A stretch of DNA of 64,000 nt, taken from Janibacter cremeus. GTDB taxonomy: Bacteria; Actinomycetota; Actinomycetes; Actinomycetales; Dermatophilaceae. The translations under genes were made by a program, and so were the position numbers. Every line of letters starts with the position of its first letter. Position 1 is the first letter of the stretch. The notes beneath the pieces are model-generated. The model was given only the letters and a program-made list of their open reading frames with translations. It did no database searches and was not told where the DNA came from. The stretch lies in the NCBI RefSeq assembly GCF_013409205.1, contig NZ_JACCAE010000001.1:2976001-3040000 (forward strand), given 5' to 3'. Below, piece by piece: positions 53,947-63,438 of the stretch.

Positions 53947-54693
53947 CTACCTCGCGGTGACGTCGAGGAGAAGGGGGCCGGCCCCCTTCGTCGGAGCCGA
54001 CAGGTCGACCTCGAAGGCAGGCTCGAGCGCGGCCACGAGCGCCTCCGGGGTCCGTGGCTCACGGTCCACGCCCAGCAGGTGGCGGGCGACGAGGCCCCGT
54101 GTGTGCTTGGCCATGTGGGTCGCTCCCGGGACGCGCACGTGGACCCACCGCTTCACGGTCGCCCCCGCGGGCTGCCAGGCCGCTGCGTACGTGCTCGAGC
54201 GGCAGTCGACCACCAGGCCGGCTCCGGCCGCCGCGGTCAGCTCGGGATCGAGGACCTCGCGCCAGTGGGTAGCCAGCGGACCGACGCCCGGGAGATTGAC
54301 CGCCATGGACAGCCGGTAGGGCGGGATGCGGTCGCCGGGGTGGACTGCGCCGAAGAGCGCCGAGACGATGACCAGCCAGCGACCGGCGCGACGCTTGGCG
54401 CCGGGGGAGAGGCTCGCGAGGTCCAGCGCGTCGTAGAGCACGCCGCTGTAGACGTGCGATGCCGGTGGCGCCGGTGCGGTCGTCAGGGCGGTGTTGCGGG
54501 CGACTTCCGCGACGAGGTTGGGGCTGACCCCCAGCACCTCGTGGGCGTCCTCACGGGCGCTGACGTCCGCGAGGGCGGCCAGCACACGCCGCCTCGCCGG
54601 GGTCAGGGCGGGGAAGGACAGCGCGTCGAGGTCAAGGGCCTTGCCCCGGGAACGACCGGTCTTGGACTCCGACGGAGGCAGTAGCACGAGCAC
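53947..54693 (-). CDS. yaaA: YaaA family peroxide stress protein
   Basis: A 248-residue YaaA (DUF328/UPF0246) protein, associated in E. coli with limiting iron-driven oxidative damage to DNA. It has LLPPSESKTGRSRGKALDL at the N-terminus, VYSGVLYDALDLASL, IVSALFGAVHPGDRIPPYRL (shown to 20) and a C-terminal HMAKHTRGLVARHLL. The fold binds DNA in characterised members. It is convergent with metZ, with only 3 bp between stop codons, and divergent from the RNB nuclease gene. Confidence 0.9.
   Translation of the reverse strand: MLVLLPPSESKTGRSRGKALDLDALSFPALTPARRRVLAALADVSAREDAHEVLGVSPNLVAEVARNTALTTAPAPPASHVYSGVLYDALDLASLSPGAKRRAGRWLVIVSALFGAVHPGDRIPPYRLSMAVNLPGVGPLATHWREVLDPELTAAAGAGLVVDCRSSTYAAAWQPAGATVKRWVHVRVPGATHMAKHTRGLVARHLLGVDREPRTPEALVAALEPAFEVDLSAPTKGAGPLLLDVTAR
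53970..53989. terminator. 20-bp perfect palindrome at the metZ/yaaA junction
   Basis: GAAGGGGGCC and its exact inverse GGCCCCCTTC abut at 53970-53989. It lies 27 bp after the metZ stop and inside the last codons of the convergent yaaA gene. It can act as a terminator for metZ but would have to be translated in yaaA. One arm extends into the recurring CCCCCTTCG motif. Confidence 0.5.
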
Positions 54694-54729
54694 GCCGGAA
54701 CCCTACGGGGTGCGCCTAGGGTGTCCAGC

Positions 54730-56187
54730 ATGGGACAGCGCAGTGGCATCCTCCGACCAGCCGACCCAGCGACCCGCGAGGGCGTCGATGCTGCCGGCCT
54801 GCGCTCGCGCCTCGACGCGCTCCGCGCCGAGCTGGAGGTGCCGGAGGAGTTCCCCGCCGAGGTGCTCGTCGAGGCCGAGCGCGTTGCCGCGCAGCCACTC
54901 TCGCTTCCGGAGCGGGACGAGACCGACGTGCCCTTCCTCACCATCGACCCACCCGGGTCCATGGACCTCGACCAGGCGATGCACCTCTCCCGTCATCGTG
55001 ACGGCTACCGCGTGCGCTACGCCATCGCCCACCTGGAGTCCTTCGTCGAGCCGGGCGGCGCCATCGACGCAGAGGCCCGCCGTCGCGGCCAGACGATCTA
55101 CGCCCCCGACAAGCGCACGCCCCTGCACCCGCCCGTGCTCAGCGAGGGCGCCGCCAGCCTGCTGCCCGACGAGGTCCGCCCCGCGTACGTGTGGGACATC
55201 CGCCTCGACGCCCGGGGCGAGCACACGGCCGCCGAGGTCTACCCGGCGATGGTGCGCAGCGTCGATCGCCTCGAGTACACCCAGGTGCAGGCGAGCGTGG
55301 ACGAGGGGGGAGACGACGAGCGCCTGGCGCTGCTGGCGGAGATCGGCGTCAAGCGCATCGCGCTGGAGCAGGAGCGGGGCGGTGCCTCGCTGCCGATGCC
55401 CGATCAGGAGGTCGAGCAGGTCGAGGGCGGGTTCCGGCTCCGGCTGCATCCGCTGGTGCCCGCCGAGGACTGGAATGCCCAGATCTCGCTGCTCACCGGC
55501 ATGGTCGCCGCCGAGATGATGCTGCACGCGGAGGTCGGCATCCTGCGCACGATGCCCGGGCCCGGGGAGGACGCGCTGCGCCAGCTGCGGCAGATCGCCT
55601 CGGCTCTCGAGGTCGACTGGCCGGCCGAGCAGACGTACGGGGATCTGCTGCGATCGCTCGACGGGAGCGACTCCCGCCACCTCGCCCTGATCCACGAGTC
55701 GACCGTCCTCTTCCGCGGAGCCGGGTACACCGTCTTCGACGGGGGAGTGCCCGAGCTCGTCGAGCAGGCCGCGATCGCAGCGCCCTATGCCCACGTCACG
55801 GCGCCGCTGCGGCGCCTGGTCGACCGCTTCGGCCTGGCCCTGTGTGCCGCCGTGAGTGCCGGTGACGAGGTCCCGACGTGGCTGCGGCAGGCACTGTCGG
55901 AGGTGCCCGACCTGATGGAGGCCTCCGACCGGCTCGCCGGCGGCGTGGAACGCGGCGCCATGGACGTGATCGAGGCGGCCACGCTCGTCGACCGGGTCGG
56001 ACAGACCTTCACCGCAGTCGTCATCGACGTCCCGGACGGCGAGGGTGAGGGCGAGATCGAGATCCAGGTCATCGACCCGCCCGTCATCGCCCGGGCGAAG
56101 GGGAAGGCCGACCTCGGTGACAAGGTCTCCGTGCGCCTGTCCGAGGTGGACCCGGATCGGGGCAGAGCGACCTTCGAGGTCATCTGA
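54730..56187 (+). CDS. RNB-domain ribonuclease (RNase II family)
   Basis: A 485-residue 3'-5' exoribonuclease of the RNB superfamily. The catalytic Asp cluster is in LTIDPPGSMDLDQAMHL. Later motifs IYAPDKRTPLHPPVLSEGAA and the closing YAHVTAPLRRLVDRFG are diagnostic. It lacks the N-terminal cold-shock domains and has only a short C-terminal S1-like segment (VIDPPVIARAKGKADLGDKV), as in the compact actinobacterial form. An in-frame GTG at 54721 would add three residues. It ends just before the manganese-type riboswitch. Confidence 0.9.
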   Translation: MGQRSGILRPADPATREGVDAAGLRSRLDALRAELEVPEEFPAEVLVEAERVAAQPLSLPERDETDVPFLTIDPPGSMDLDQAMHLSRHRDGYRVRYAIAHLESFVEPGGAIDAEARRRGQTIYAPDKRTPLHPPVLSEGAASLLPDEVRPAYVWDIRLDARGEHTAAEVYPAMVRSVDRLEYTQVQASVDEGGDDERLALLAEIGVKRIALEQERGGASLPMPDQEVEQVEGGFRLRLHPLVPAEDWNAQISLLTGMVAAEMMLHAEVGILRTMPGPGEDALRQLRQIASALEVDWPAEQTYGDLLRSLDGSDSRHLALIHESTVLFRGAGYTVFDGGVPELVEQAAIAAPYAHVTAPLRRLVDRFGLALCAAVSAGDEVPTWLRQALSEVPDLMEASDRLAGGVERGAMDVIEAATLVDRVGQTFTAVVIDVPDGEGEGEIEIQVIDPPVIARAKGKADLGDKVSVRLSEVDPDRGRATFEVI

Positions 56188-56212
56188 ACCACCCCCTTCG
56201 CCATGGATTATG

Positions 56213-56291
56213 GTGGCTGTCGAAAGGGAGTAGTCCCCAACAAGATTGTCGACACACGGCTCCTCGCCCGGGTGGACGAGGAGCCTTTTTC
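56213..56291 (+). ncRNA. Probable yybP-ykoY (Mn2+) riboswitch leader
   Basis: The leader of the TMEM165/GDT1 gene has AAAGGGAGTAGTCCCC (56223-56238) and GTCGACACACGG (56248-56259), matching the two conserved patches of yybP-ykoY riboswitches as I recall them (GGGGAGUAG and GUCAACACAC). A perfect 9-bp hairpin GGCTCCTCG/CGAGGAGCC (56258-56266, 56277-56285) followed by T5 ends 1 nt before the ATG. It contains the GAGGAG ribosome site in its 3' arm. Binding of Mn2+ would be expected to free the site and turn on metal export. Confidence 0.68.
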
Positions 56292-56873
56292 ATGGTTGAA
56301 GCACTGGTGCTCAGCACCGTGGTCATCTTCGTCGCCGAGCTCGGCGACAAGAGCCAGCTGATGGCGATGACCTTCGCCACCCGGTATCGGGCCCGTGACG
56401 TCATCCTCGGGATCACCGGGGCGACGCTGCTGGTGCACCTCGCCTCGGTGGGGATCGGTTACTTCATCGGATCGAGCTTCGAGAAGTACCAGGGCCCGAT
56501 CGCCGTCGCCGCCGGCATCGCCTTCCTCGGCTTCGCGCTGTGGACGCTGCGCGGTGACGAGTTGACCGAGGACGAGGAGCAGAAGGCGAGGAAGGCCACC
56601 GGCTCCGCCCTGCTGGCCGTCGGTATCGCCTTCTTCCTCGCCGAGCTCGGCGACAAGACGATGCTCGCCACGATCACGCTCGCGGTGCGTGAGGACTGGT
56701 TCGGCACCTGGATCGGCTCGACGATCGGCATGGTTGCCGCCGATGCCCTGGCCATCGCCGTCGGGGCCGTCCTGGGGCGCAAGCTGCCCGAGAGGATCAT
56801 CACCTACGGCGCCGCGGCCGCCTTTGCGCTCTTCGGCATCGTGCTCATCGCGGAGGGACTGGGCTGGATCTGA
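56292..56873 (+). CDS. TMEM165/GDT1 family (UPF0016) divalent cation exporter
   Basis: A 193-residue membrane protein with six helices in two homologous halves. Each half carries the family motif: FVAELGDKSQLMAMTFATRY and FLAELGDKTMLATITLA. Bacterial members export manganese. A predicted Mn2+ riboswitch directly upstream agrees with this. The ATG has its ribosome site in the riboswitch hairpin, spaced 8 nt. The acidic loop between halves (DELTEDEEQKARKA) is cytoplasmic by prediction. Confidence 0.94.
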   Translation: MVEALVLSTVVIFVAELGDKSQLMAMTFATRYRARDVILGITGATLLVHLASVGIGYFIGSSFEKYQGPIAVAAGIAFLGFALWTLRGDELTEDEEQKARKATGSALLAVGIAFFLAELGDKTMLATITLAVREDWFGTWIGSTIGMVAADALAIAVGAVLGRKLPERIITYGAAAAFALFGIVLIAEGLGWI

Positions 56874-56947
56874 CCCGGGCACGGGGGCTCGATTCGTCCA
56901 ACACGGCAGGAGTATGGTAAGCAAATCGCCACGTCAGGGAGGCATCG

Positions 56948-58675
56948 ATGTCGACCATCTCCGGGCCGCTGTCCCGGAACACGAACGAGACGGAGATCTC
57001 GGAGAAGACCCTCGTGCGCCGGGAGAAGGCGGGAAGCCAGTTCTTCCGCCTGATCACCTCGACGGACCACAAGGTCATCGGCCACATGTATCTGGTCACC
57101 GGCTTCGTGTGGTTCCTGCTCGGTGGCCTGATGGCGCTGGTCATCCGGCTCGAGCTGTGGGCCCCGGGTCTGCAGGTGGTGGACAACCCCGAGCAGTTCA
57201 ACGAGATGTTCACGATGCACGGCACGATCATGTTGCTGTTGTTCGCGACCCCGGTCTTCGCCGGCTTCGCCAACGCCGTCATGCCGCTGCAGATCGGGGC
57301 GCCGGACGTCTCCTTCCCGCGGCTGAACATGTTCGCCTACTGGCTCTACCTCTTCGGCGGCATCATCGCCGCAGCCGGTCTGCTCACCCCCGGTGGTGCA
57401 GCGGCCTTCGGCTGGACCGGGTACGCGCCGCTGTCCAACCCGACCTACAGCCCCGGTGTCGGGGGTGACCTGTGGGTCTGGGGGCTGGCCCTGGCCGGTT
57501 TCGGCACCATCCTGGGTGCGGTCAACTTCATCACCACGGTCATCTGCATGCGGGCCCCGGGCCTGACGATGTTCCGGGTGCCGCTCTTCACCTGGACCGT
57601 CCTGATCACCTCGGTGATGATCCTGATGGCCTTCCCGGTCCTGGCCTCGGCCCTCATCGCGCTGGGGGTGGACCGCCGCTTCGGTGGACTGATCTTCGCT
57701 GCCGACAGTGGTGGTGCCCTGATGTGGCAGCACCTCTTCTGGTTCTTCGGCCACCCCGAGGTCTACATCATCGCCCTGCCGTTCTTCGGCATCGTCTCCG
57801 AGATCACTCCGGTCTTCTCCCGCAAGCCGCTCTTCGGATACAAGACCATGGTCTTCGCCACCATCGCCATCGCGGGCCTCTCGGTCTCCGTGTGGGCCCA
57901 CCACATGTACGCCACCGGTCAGGTCTTCCTGCCCTTCTTCGCGGTCATGACGATGGCGATCTCCATCCCGACAGGATTGAAGTTCTTCAACTGGGTCGGC
58001 ACGATGTGGGGCGGCAAGCTCGAGTTCAAGGCGCCATTCGTGTGGGCGCTCGGCTTCCTGGCCACTTTCCTCTTCGGTGGCCTGACGGGCATCATCATGG
58101 CCAGCCCGGCGATGGACTTCCACATCCACGACACGTACTTCATCGTCGCCCACTTCCACTACGTGCTCTTCGGCACGATCGTCTTCTCCACCTTCGGCGG
58201 GATCTACTTCTGGTGGCCGAAGTGGACCGGAAGGATGCTGGACGACTTCCTGGGCAAGGTCCATTTCTGGCTGGTCTTCGTCGGCTTCCACACGACCTTC
58301 CTCATCCAGCACTGGTTGGGTGTGGAGGGCATGCCGCGCCGCTATGCGGACTACATGCCGGAGGACAACTTCCAGCTGGCGAACCAGATCTCGACGGTCG
58401 GCTCCCTCATCCTGGCGGTCAGCTTCCTGCCCTTCTTCTACAACGTGTGGAAGACCCAGACGAGCGCACCGATGGTCGAGGTCGACGACCCGTGGGGCTA
58501 CGGAGCGAGCTTGGAGTGGGCGACCTCCTGCCCGCCGCCGCGGCACAACTTCACGTCGATCCCGCCGATCCGCTCCGAGCGGCCGACCTTCGACATGAAC
58601 CACCCCGAGTACGCACCCAAGGCGCTTCGGGCGCGTAGGGCGCCGCTCCCAGCGGGGTCACCAGATCCCCGGTAG
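56948..58675 (+). CDS. ctaD: Cytochrome c oxidase subunit I
   Basis: A 575-residue twelve-helix heme-copper oxidase subunit of the aa3 type. Heme and copper ligands appear in [20 protein letters not shown] (first heme a His), [15 protein letters not shown] (CuB His-Tyr), AHHMYATGQ (CuB His pair) and [10 protein letters not shown] (heme axial His residues). The proton-channel residues around [15 protein letters not shown] are kept. The GHPEVY motif makes it a true cytochrome oxidase. An AGGGAGG site precedes the ATG. Other subunits (ctaC, ctaE, qcrABC) are not next to it. Confidence 0.97.
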   Translation: MSTISGPLSRNTNETEISEKTLVRREKAGSQFFRLITSTDHKVIGHMYLVTGFVWFLLGGLMALVIRLELWAPGLQVVDNPEQFNEMFTMHGTIMLLLFATPVFAGFANAVMPLQIGAPDVSFPRLNMFAYWLYLFGGIIAAAGLLTPGGAAAFGWTGYAPLSNPTYSPGVGGDLWVWGLALAGFGTILGAVNFITTVICMRAPGLTMFRVPLFTWTVLITSVMILMAFPVLASALIALGVDRRFGGLIFAADSGGALMWQHLFWFFGHPEVYIIALPFFGIVSEITPVFSRKPLFGYKTMVFATIAIAGLSVSVWAHHMYATGQVFLPFFAVMTMAISIPTGLKFFNWVGTMWGGKLEFKAPFVWALGFLATFLFGGLTGIIMASPAMDFHIHDTYFIVAHFHYVLFGTIVFSTFGGIYFWWPKWTGRMLDDFLGKVHFWLVFVGFHTTFLIQHWLGVEGMPRRYADYMPEDNFQLANQISTVGSLILAVSFLPFFYNVWKTQTSAPMVEVDDPWGYGASLEWATSCPPPRHNFTSIPPIRSERPTFDMNHPEYAPKALRARRAPLPAGSPDPR

Positions 58676-58685
58676 GTCAAGGGAT

Positions 58686-59070
58686 GGGGATGAGTCGGCC
58701 TGTAAGCCGGGTTCTGTTCTCCGGCCCCGTTGCCGGGGTCGGAGCGACGACCATCCATCTCGGGTCGCCGTTGCCGACGACCTCCAGCGTCCTACCCGTG
58801 CGCTCGGGCGGGCCGCCCTCGAACGCGCACTGTCCGGACTTGCTCCTGGTGGGGTTTACCGAGCCGATCCGGTCACCCGGATCGCTGGTGGTCTCTTACA
58901 CCACCCTTTCACCCTCACCTCGTCCACCGAGGTGGACGAGGCGGTCTGCTTTCTGTGGCACTGTCCCGCGGGTCGCCCCGGGTGGCTGTTGGCCACCACC
59001 ACGCCCTGTGGAGCCCGGACTTTCCTCGACACCGCCGAAGCGGTGACGCAGCCGTCCGGCCGACTCATCC
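58686..59070 (-). ncRNA. rnpB: RNase P RNA (class A)
   Basis: About 385 nt on the minus strand with all major type A landmarks. The P1 helix GATGAGTCGGCC pairs with GGCCGACTCATC at the far ends. GAGGAAAGTCCGGGCTCC (CR I) is at about 59011-59028, the ACAGAAAGCAGACC-type CR segment follows, and the distal GTAAACCCC and ACAGGCCGACTCAT 3' regions are present. It processes tRNA 5' ends. It is transcribed in the same direction as the upstream permease gene. Confidence 0.96.
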
Positions 59071-59076
59071 ACCAGC

Positions 59077-59082
59077 AGTCTA
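59077..59082 (-). promoter_or_regulatory. Predicted rnpB -10 element overlapping a stop codon
   Basis: TAGACT on the minus strand at 59082-59077 ends 6 nt before the predicted RNase P RNA 5' end at 59070. Its first three bases TAG are the stop codon of the permease gene (59082-59080). No clear -35 was found at ideal spacing. Confidence 0.55.
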
Positions 59083-60351
59083 CGCGTCGGGCCCCTCGCG
59101 CGTGGTGTACCGCGCCCAGCCGATGAACGCCCCGATCGAGAGAATGACCACTCCGGCGACCACGGACTGCCAGGGCATGAGGACGGCGACGACGACGCAG
59201 GCCACGAGACCGAGGGTCGGCACGATCTTGGCGGCCGGGCGCCGCTCGAGCGTCAACGCGCTGGCATTGGCGATTGCGTAGTACGTGAGCACGAGGAAGG
59301 AGGAGAATCCGATCGCCCCGCGCAGGTCGACGAGCACGATCAGCATGATCACGAGACCGGCGATCACCGCCTCCGCGCGGCGTGGCGTGCCGTGGGGGCC
59401 GTCGACCACGGCCAGCGCCGGCGGCAGGTGACGGTCCCGGGCCATGGCCAGCAGGGTGCGGGACGCGCCGAGGACGAGCGCGAGCAGCGCACCCCCGGCA
59501 GCCAGAACGGCAGCCACGCGTAGGGCCGGCCCCAGCCACGGCCACGAGGAGATCTCCGCGGCCTCCGCCAGTGGGGCCTCACGGGCAGCGACCCAGCCGG
59601 CCCCGAGGGAACTGGTGAGTGCCACCGCGACGAGCGTGTACAGGGCGAGCACGATCACCAGGGCGATGCCGATGGCTCGCGGGATCGTGCGGCGCGGGTC
59701 GGTGATCTCCTCACCGAGCGTCGCCACCCGGGCGTAGCCGGCGAAGGCGAAGAACAGGAAACCCGCACCCTGGATGACACCGATGACGGTGCCCGACCCG
59801 GGAGCTGCCGGCGGTGGGGTGTCGACGGTGACCGGGGGAGCGACGAGCATGACGAGGCCGAAGGTGACCACGAGTGCCATCACGAGCGCCACGATGCCGA
59901 AGGCCACGCGGGCGGAGCGCTGCACACCCTGCAGGTTGAGGGCGAGGACGGCGAGGACGACCACGACGGCGATCGGCTTGGCGAAGTTGGGCCACACGTG
60001 CACGGCGAGGGTCATGGCCATGGCAGCGCACGAGGCAACCTTCCCCACGACGAAGGCCCACCCGGCCAGGTGGCCCCATGGCACACCCAAGCGCTCCCGC
60101 CCGTAGACGTATGCCCCGCCGGAGTGGGGGTATCGGGCCGCGAGGCGGGCCATGGAGTGGGCATTGGCGCTCGCCACGGCGGCCGCGATGACGACGGCGA
60201 GGGCCAGCCACCGGCCGGCGCTGGCTGCTGCCGGGGCGAAGGCGCTGAACAGGCCCGCCCCGATCATCGCTGCGAGGCCCAGTGCGACGCCGTCCCGCAG
60301 GCCCAGACGTCGATCCAGGGGCCGAGTCGGCGCACCCGAGGAGTTCGTCAT
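59080..60351 (-). CDS. APC-family amino acid permease
   Basis: A 423-residue secondary transporter with about twelve helices. The first helix has the conserved GVALGLAAMIGAGLFSAFAP signature of APC superfamily permeases, followed by LAARYPHSGGAYVYGRERLG (TM2-3). GFLFFAFAGYARVATLGEEI (TM6) contains the substrate-site glycine/Phe region. The substrate is unknown, an amino acid or polyamine. It ends on the rnpB promoter. The start is ATG 60351; it lies downstream of ppgK on the same strand with 71 bp between. Confidence 0.92.
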   Translation of the reverse strand: MTNSSGAPTRPLDRRLGLRDGVALGLAAMIGAGLFSAFAPAAASAGRWLALAVVIAAAVASANAHSMARLAARYPHSGGAYVYGRERLGVPWGHLAGWAFVVGKVASCAAMAMTLAVHVWPNFAKPIAVVVVLAVLALNLQGVQRSARVAFGIVALVMALVVTFGLVMLVAPPVTVDTPPPAAPGSGTVIGVIQGAGFLFFAFAGYARVATLGEEITDPRRTIPRAIGIALVIVLALYTLVAVALTSSLGAGWVAAREAPLAEAAEISSWPWLGPALRVAAVLAAGGALLALVLGASRTLLAMARDRHLPPALAVVDGPHGTPRRAEAVIAGLVIMLIVLVDLRGAIGFSSFLVLTYYAIANASALTLERRPAAKIVPTLGLVACVVVAVLMPWQSVVAGVVILSIGAFIGWARYTTREGPDA

Positions 60352-60422
60352 GGCCACCACCCTGCCGCATCGCGGGCGTGGGCGTTCGCCACATCCGCAC
60401 CCGTTGGGGACACGGTCCGGTG

Positions 60423-61175
60423 TCAGTTTCCTCGTGCGGCCAGGTGGGCGGCGCCGATGATCCCGGCCTTGTTGCGCAGCTTGGCCGGGACGATCTCGGT
60501 GCGCAGGTCGAGCAGGGGCAGGAACTGGTCGGCCTGCTTGCTCACGCCGCCACCGACGACGATGAGGTCCGGTCGCAGGAGCGACTCCAGGCGGGCGTAG
60601 TACGTCTGCAGGCGCTGGGCCCACTGCTGCCAGTCCAGCCCCTCGCGGTCGCGCACGGACTCGGCGGCGCGGGTCTCGGCGTCGTACCCGTCGATCTCCA
60701 GGTGGCCGAGCTCGGTGTTGGGCACGAGCACCCCGTCCATGATCAGGGCCGAGCCGATCCCGGTGCCCAGAGTGGTCAGGACCACCAGGCCCTTGTGCCC
60801 CTTCGCGGCTCCGTGATGGAGCTCGGCGACGCCTGCAGCGTCCGCGTCGTTGACGAGGTGGATGGGTCGACCCAGTCGCTCGCCGAAGAGCGTGTCGGCG
60901 TCCAGGTCCACCCAGGAGCGGTCGATGTTCGCCGCGCTGCACACGACCCCGTGGGTGACGACGGCAGGCAGCGTGATGCCCAGCGGGACGTCCGTGTCGA
61001 GCGAGAAGTGCTGCGCGATCTGCTCGACGATGTCGCAGACGGCGTCGGGCGTCGCTTCCTCGGGCGTGGCGATGCGCAGCCGGTCCTCGGTGAATCGGCC
61101 CTTGTCCAGGTCGACCGGTGCTCCCTTGATCCCGGATCCGCCGATGTCGATGCCCAGGGCATGGTGGGTGGCCAT
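60423..61175 (-). CDS. ppgK: Polyphosphate glucokinase
   Basis: A 250-residue ROK-family kinase that phosphorylates glucose with polyphosphate or ATP, a typically actinobacterial enzyme. Phosphate-binding [17 protein letters not shown] begins the protein. The glucose and catalytic part is [17 protein letters not shown] (catalytic Asp), and [20 protein letters not shown] with ELGHLEIDG follows. The [10 protein letters not shown] form is characteristic of PPGK. Its ATG is 2 nt after the map stop, so it is likely co-transcribed with map. Confidence 0.95.
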   Translation of the reverse strand: MATHHALGIDIGGSGIKGAPVDLDKGRFTEDRLRIATPEEATPDAVCDIVEQIAQHFSLDTDVPLGITLPAVVTHGVVCSAANIDRSWVDLDADTLFGERLGRPIHLVNDADAAGVAELHHGAAKGHKGLVVLTTLGTGIGSALIMDGVLVPNTELGHLEIDGYDAETRAAESVRDREGLDWQQWAQRLQTYYARLESLLRPDLIVVGGGVSKQADQFLPLLDLRTEIVPAKLRNKAGIIGAAHLAARGN

Positions 61176-61177
61176 GT

Positions 61178-62056
61178 CTACCCTCCGGCCGACGCTTCGA
61201 GGGTGAGGATCTCGTTGCCGTCCTCGGTGATGAGGATGGTGTGCTCGAACTGGGCGGACCGGCGCAGGTCCTTCGTCACGACGGTCCAGCCGTCGTCCCA
61301 CAGCGTCCACTGCGCGGTGCCGAGGTTGAGCATCGGCTCGACGGTGAAGGTCATCCCCGGTTCGATGACGGTGTCGTAGGAGGGTGCCGAGTCGTAGTGG
61401 GGGATGACCAGGCCGGAGTGGAAGGAGGTGCCGATGCCGTGGCCGGTGTAGTCGCGCACCACCCCGTAGCCGAAGCGGTTCGCGTACTTCTCGATGACCC
61501 GGCCGATGACGTTGATCTGCCGCCCGGGCAGTGCTGCCCTGATCCCGCGCATCGTCGCCTCGTGAGTGCGCTCGACGAGCAGGCGTGACTCCTCGTCGAC
61601 GCCACCGGCGAGGAAGGTGGCGTTGGTGTCACCGTGGACGCCACCGATGTAGCCGGTGATGTCGATGTTGACGATGTCCCCGTCCTCGATGCGTCGGCTG
61701 TCCGGGATGCCGTGGCAGATCACCTCGTTGATCGAGGTGCACAAGGACTTGGGGAATCCCCGGTAGCCGAGGGTCGAGGGGTAGGCGCCGTGGTCCAGGA
61801 GGTACTCGTGACCGACCCGGTCCACCTCGTCGGTGGTGACACCCGGGACGACCGCGCGGCCGGCCTCGGCCAGCGCGCCCGCTGCGATCCGGCCTGCGGT
61901 ACGCATCAGCTCGATGGTCTCGGCACTCTTGATCTCGGATCCGGCGAAGGGGGTCGGAGCGGCCTTGCCGACGTACTCGGGTCGGTCGATACCTGCGGGG
62001 ACGGCGCGGCGGGGTGACACCACGCCGGGGATGACGGTTGCGGTGGACGCGGACAT
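61178..62056 (-). CDS. map: Methionine aminopeptidase, type I
   Basis: A 292-residue enzyme that removes initiator Met from proteins. Metal ligands are seen in [20 protein letters not shown] (two Asp), [13 protein letters not shown] (His), [10 protein letters not shown] (Glu) and the C-terminal [11 protein letters not shown] (Glu). The N-terminal 40 residues are an extension before the catalytic pita-bread fold, as in the longer actinobacterial MetAP1c form. The start is [11 protein letters not shown] at 62056. It is followed at once by ppgK. Confidence 0.96.
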   Translation of the reverse strand: MSASTATVIPGVVSPRRAVPAGIDRPEYVGKAAPTPFAGSEIKSAETIELMRTAGRIAAGALAEAGRAVVPGVTTDEVDRVGHEYLLDHGAYPSTLGYRGFPKSLCTSINEVICHGIPDSRRIEDGDIVNIDITGYIGGVHGDTNATFLAGGVDEESRLLVERTHEATMRGIRAALPGRQINVIGRVIEKYANRFGYGVVRDYTGHGIGTSFHSGLVIPHYDSAPSYDTVIEPGMTFTVEPMLNLGTAQWTLWDDGWTVVTKDLRRSAQFEHTILITEDGNEILTLEASAGG

Positions 62057-62136
62057 GCTGTGGAGTCTAGGCAACGGGCGCTGGCACGATGCGCTCCGGT
62101 GTGCGGGTACCCGGCCCGCGGAGAGGACGACAGGCG

Positions 62137-62328
62137 ATGGCGTACTGGTTCAACATCGAGACCCGTCAGGTCGAGACCGACGAGAACCGCTCACAGAATG
62201 CGGACGTCATGGGGCCCTATGACACCGAGGCCGAGGCCGCAGCCGCGCTGCAGACCGCCCGGGAGAACACGCAGAAGTGGGACGAGGAGGAGCGTCGGGA
62301 GCGCGAGTGGGACGAGGGCGGGGCCTGA
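62137..62328 (+). CDS. Small acidic conserved protein
   Basis: A 63-residue protein [20 protein letters not shown]..., ending [16 protein letters not shown]. It resembles a short actinobacterial family often found beside map, whose members have been mislabelled as methionine aminopeptidases. The N-terminal half may form a small beta hairpin and helix (SPOR-like: [19 protein letters not shown]). The ATG at 62137 is chosen because family similarity starts there; the preceding codons have no support. Confidence 0.75.
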   Translation: MAYWFNIETRQVETDENRSQNADVMGPYDTEAEAAAALQTARENTQKWDEEERREREWDEGGA

Positions 62329-62352
62329 GGACCAGCGCCCGCGACACCGTGA

Positions 62353-63240
62353 TCAGCTCTCGAAGGAGTGCTCCGCGGCCGGGAACGAGCCCGCGGCGAC
62401 ATCCGCCGCGTAGGCACGAGCGGCGTCCGTCAGGACCGAGCGCACGTCCGCGTACTGCTTGACGAAGCGCGGTGTCCGTCCCGATCCCAGCCCCGCCATG
62501 TCCTGCCAGACGAGGACCTGCGCGTCGCAGTCGACGCCGGCGCCGATCCCGATCGTGGGGATGTCCACCTGGGCGGTGACCGCGGCAGCCGCGTCGGCCG
62601 TGACCATCTCGATCACCACGGAGAAGGCACCTGCGGCCCGGACGGCGCGGGCGTCCTCGAGCAGCTGGGCGGCCGCGTCACCACGCCCCTGGACCCGGTA
62701 GCCGCCGAGGGTGTGCTCGCTCTGTGGGGTGAAGCCGATGTGCGCCATGACGGGGATGCCCCCCCTCGTCAACCGCTCGATCGTCGGGGCCATCTCGGCG
62801 CCGCCCTCGAGCTTGACGGCGTGGGCCAGTCCCTCCTTCATCAGACGCGCAGCCGAGAGGTAGGCCTGCTCGGGGGAGGCCTGGTAGGTGCCGAAGGGGA
62901 GGTCGGCCACGACGAGTGCGCTGGCGGCTCCCGTCGCGACGGCCCGGGTCAGCGCGACCATCTCGTCGAGGGTGACCGGGACGGTGGTGTCGTAGCCGAA
63001 GACGGTGTTGCCGGCGGAATCACCGACGAGGAGTACCGGAATTCCGGCCTCGTCGAAGATCTGCGCGGTGTTCACGTCGTAGGCGGTGAGCATCGCCCAC
63101 CGCTCGCCGCGCTCCTTCATCGCCCGCAGGTGCGGGATCCGGGTGCGTTTGCGTCGGGCGGGGGCAGCAGGCGCCTGACCCGCGTAGGGGGCCGGGGTCT
63201 CTGCGGTCGGATCAGGTGAGGGCGTGGAGGGCGTGCTCAT
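62353..63240 (-). CDS. panB: 3-methyl-2-oxobutanoate hydroxymethyltransferase (PanB)
   Basis: A 295-residue TIM-barrel enzyme that makes ketopantoate from alpha-ketoisovalerate and methylene-THF, the first step of pantothenate synthesis. Motifs include [37 protein letters not shown] (Mg ligand Asp), [20 protein letters not shown] (Lys and Glu) and [32 protein letters not shown] is near the C-terminus. About 30 N-terminal residues are low-complexity Pro/Ala. No panC or panD is adjacent. Confidence 0.96.
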   Translation of the reverse strand: MSTPSTPSPDPTAETPAPYAGQAPAAPARRKRTRIPHLRAMKERGERWAMLTAYDVNTAQIFDEAGIPVLLVGDSAGNTVFGYDTTVPVTLDEMVALTRAVATGAASALVVADLPFGTYQASPEQAYLSAARLMKEGLAHAVKLEGGAEMAPTIERLTRGGIPVMAHIGFTPQSEHTLGGYRVQGRGDAAAQLLEDARAVRAAGAFSVVIEMVTADAAAAVTAQVDIPTIGIGAGVDCDAQVLVWQDMAGLGSGRTPRFVKQYADVRSVLTDAARAYAADVAAGSFPAAEHSFES

Positions 63241-63438
63241 GGCTCCACCCTAGGCGGACCGGTCAGAGGTAGGGATCGCCGGCAGACGTCCGGCGCCGGT
63301 GGGCGGATTGTGGACGTGACGACATGCATCAGTAAGAGTTTCTTCAGAATTTCCGGTGATCCCTGCCGCGGGCCATCGAATCTTGGTTGAGTGCGCACAC
63401 CGCTGTGGCCACCAGCCACACAAAAAACAGGAGGATCC

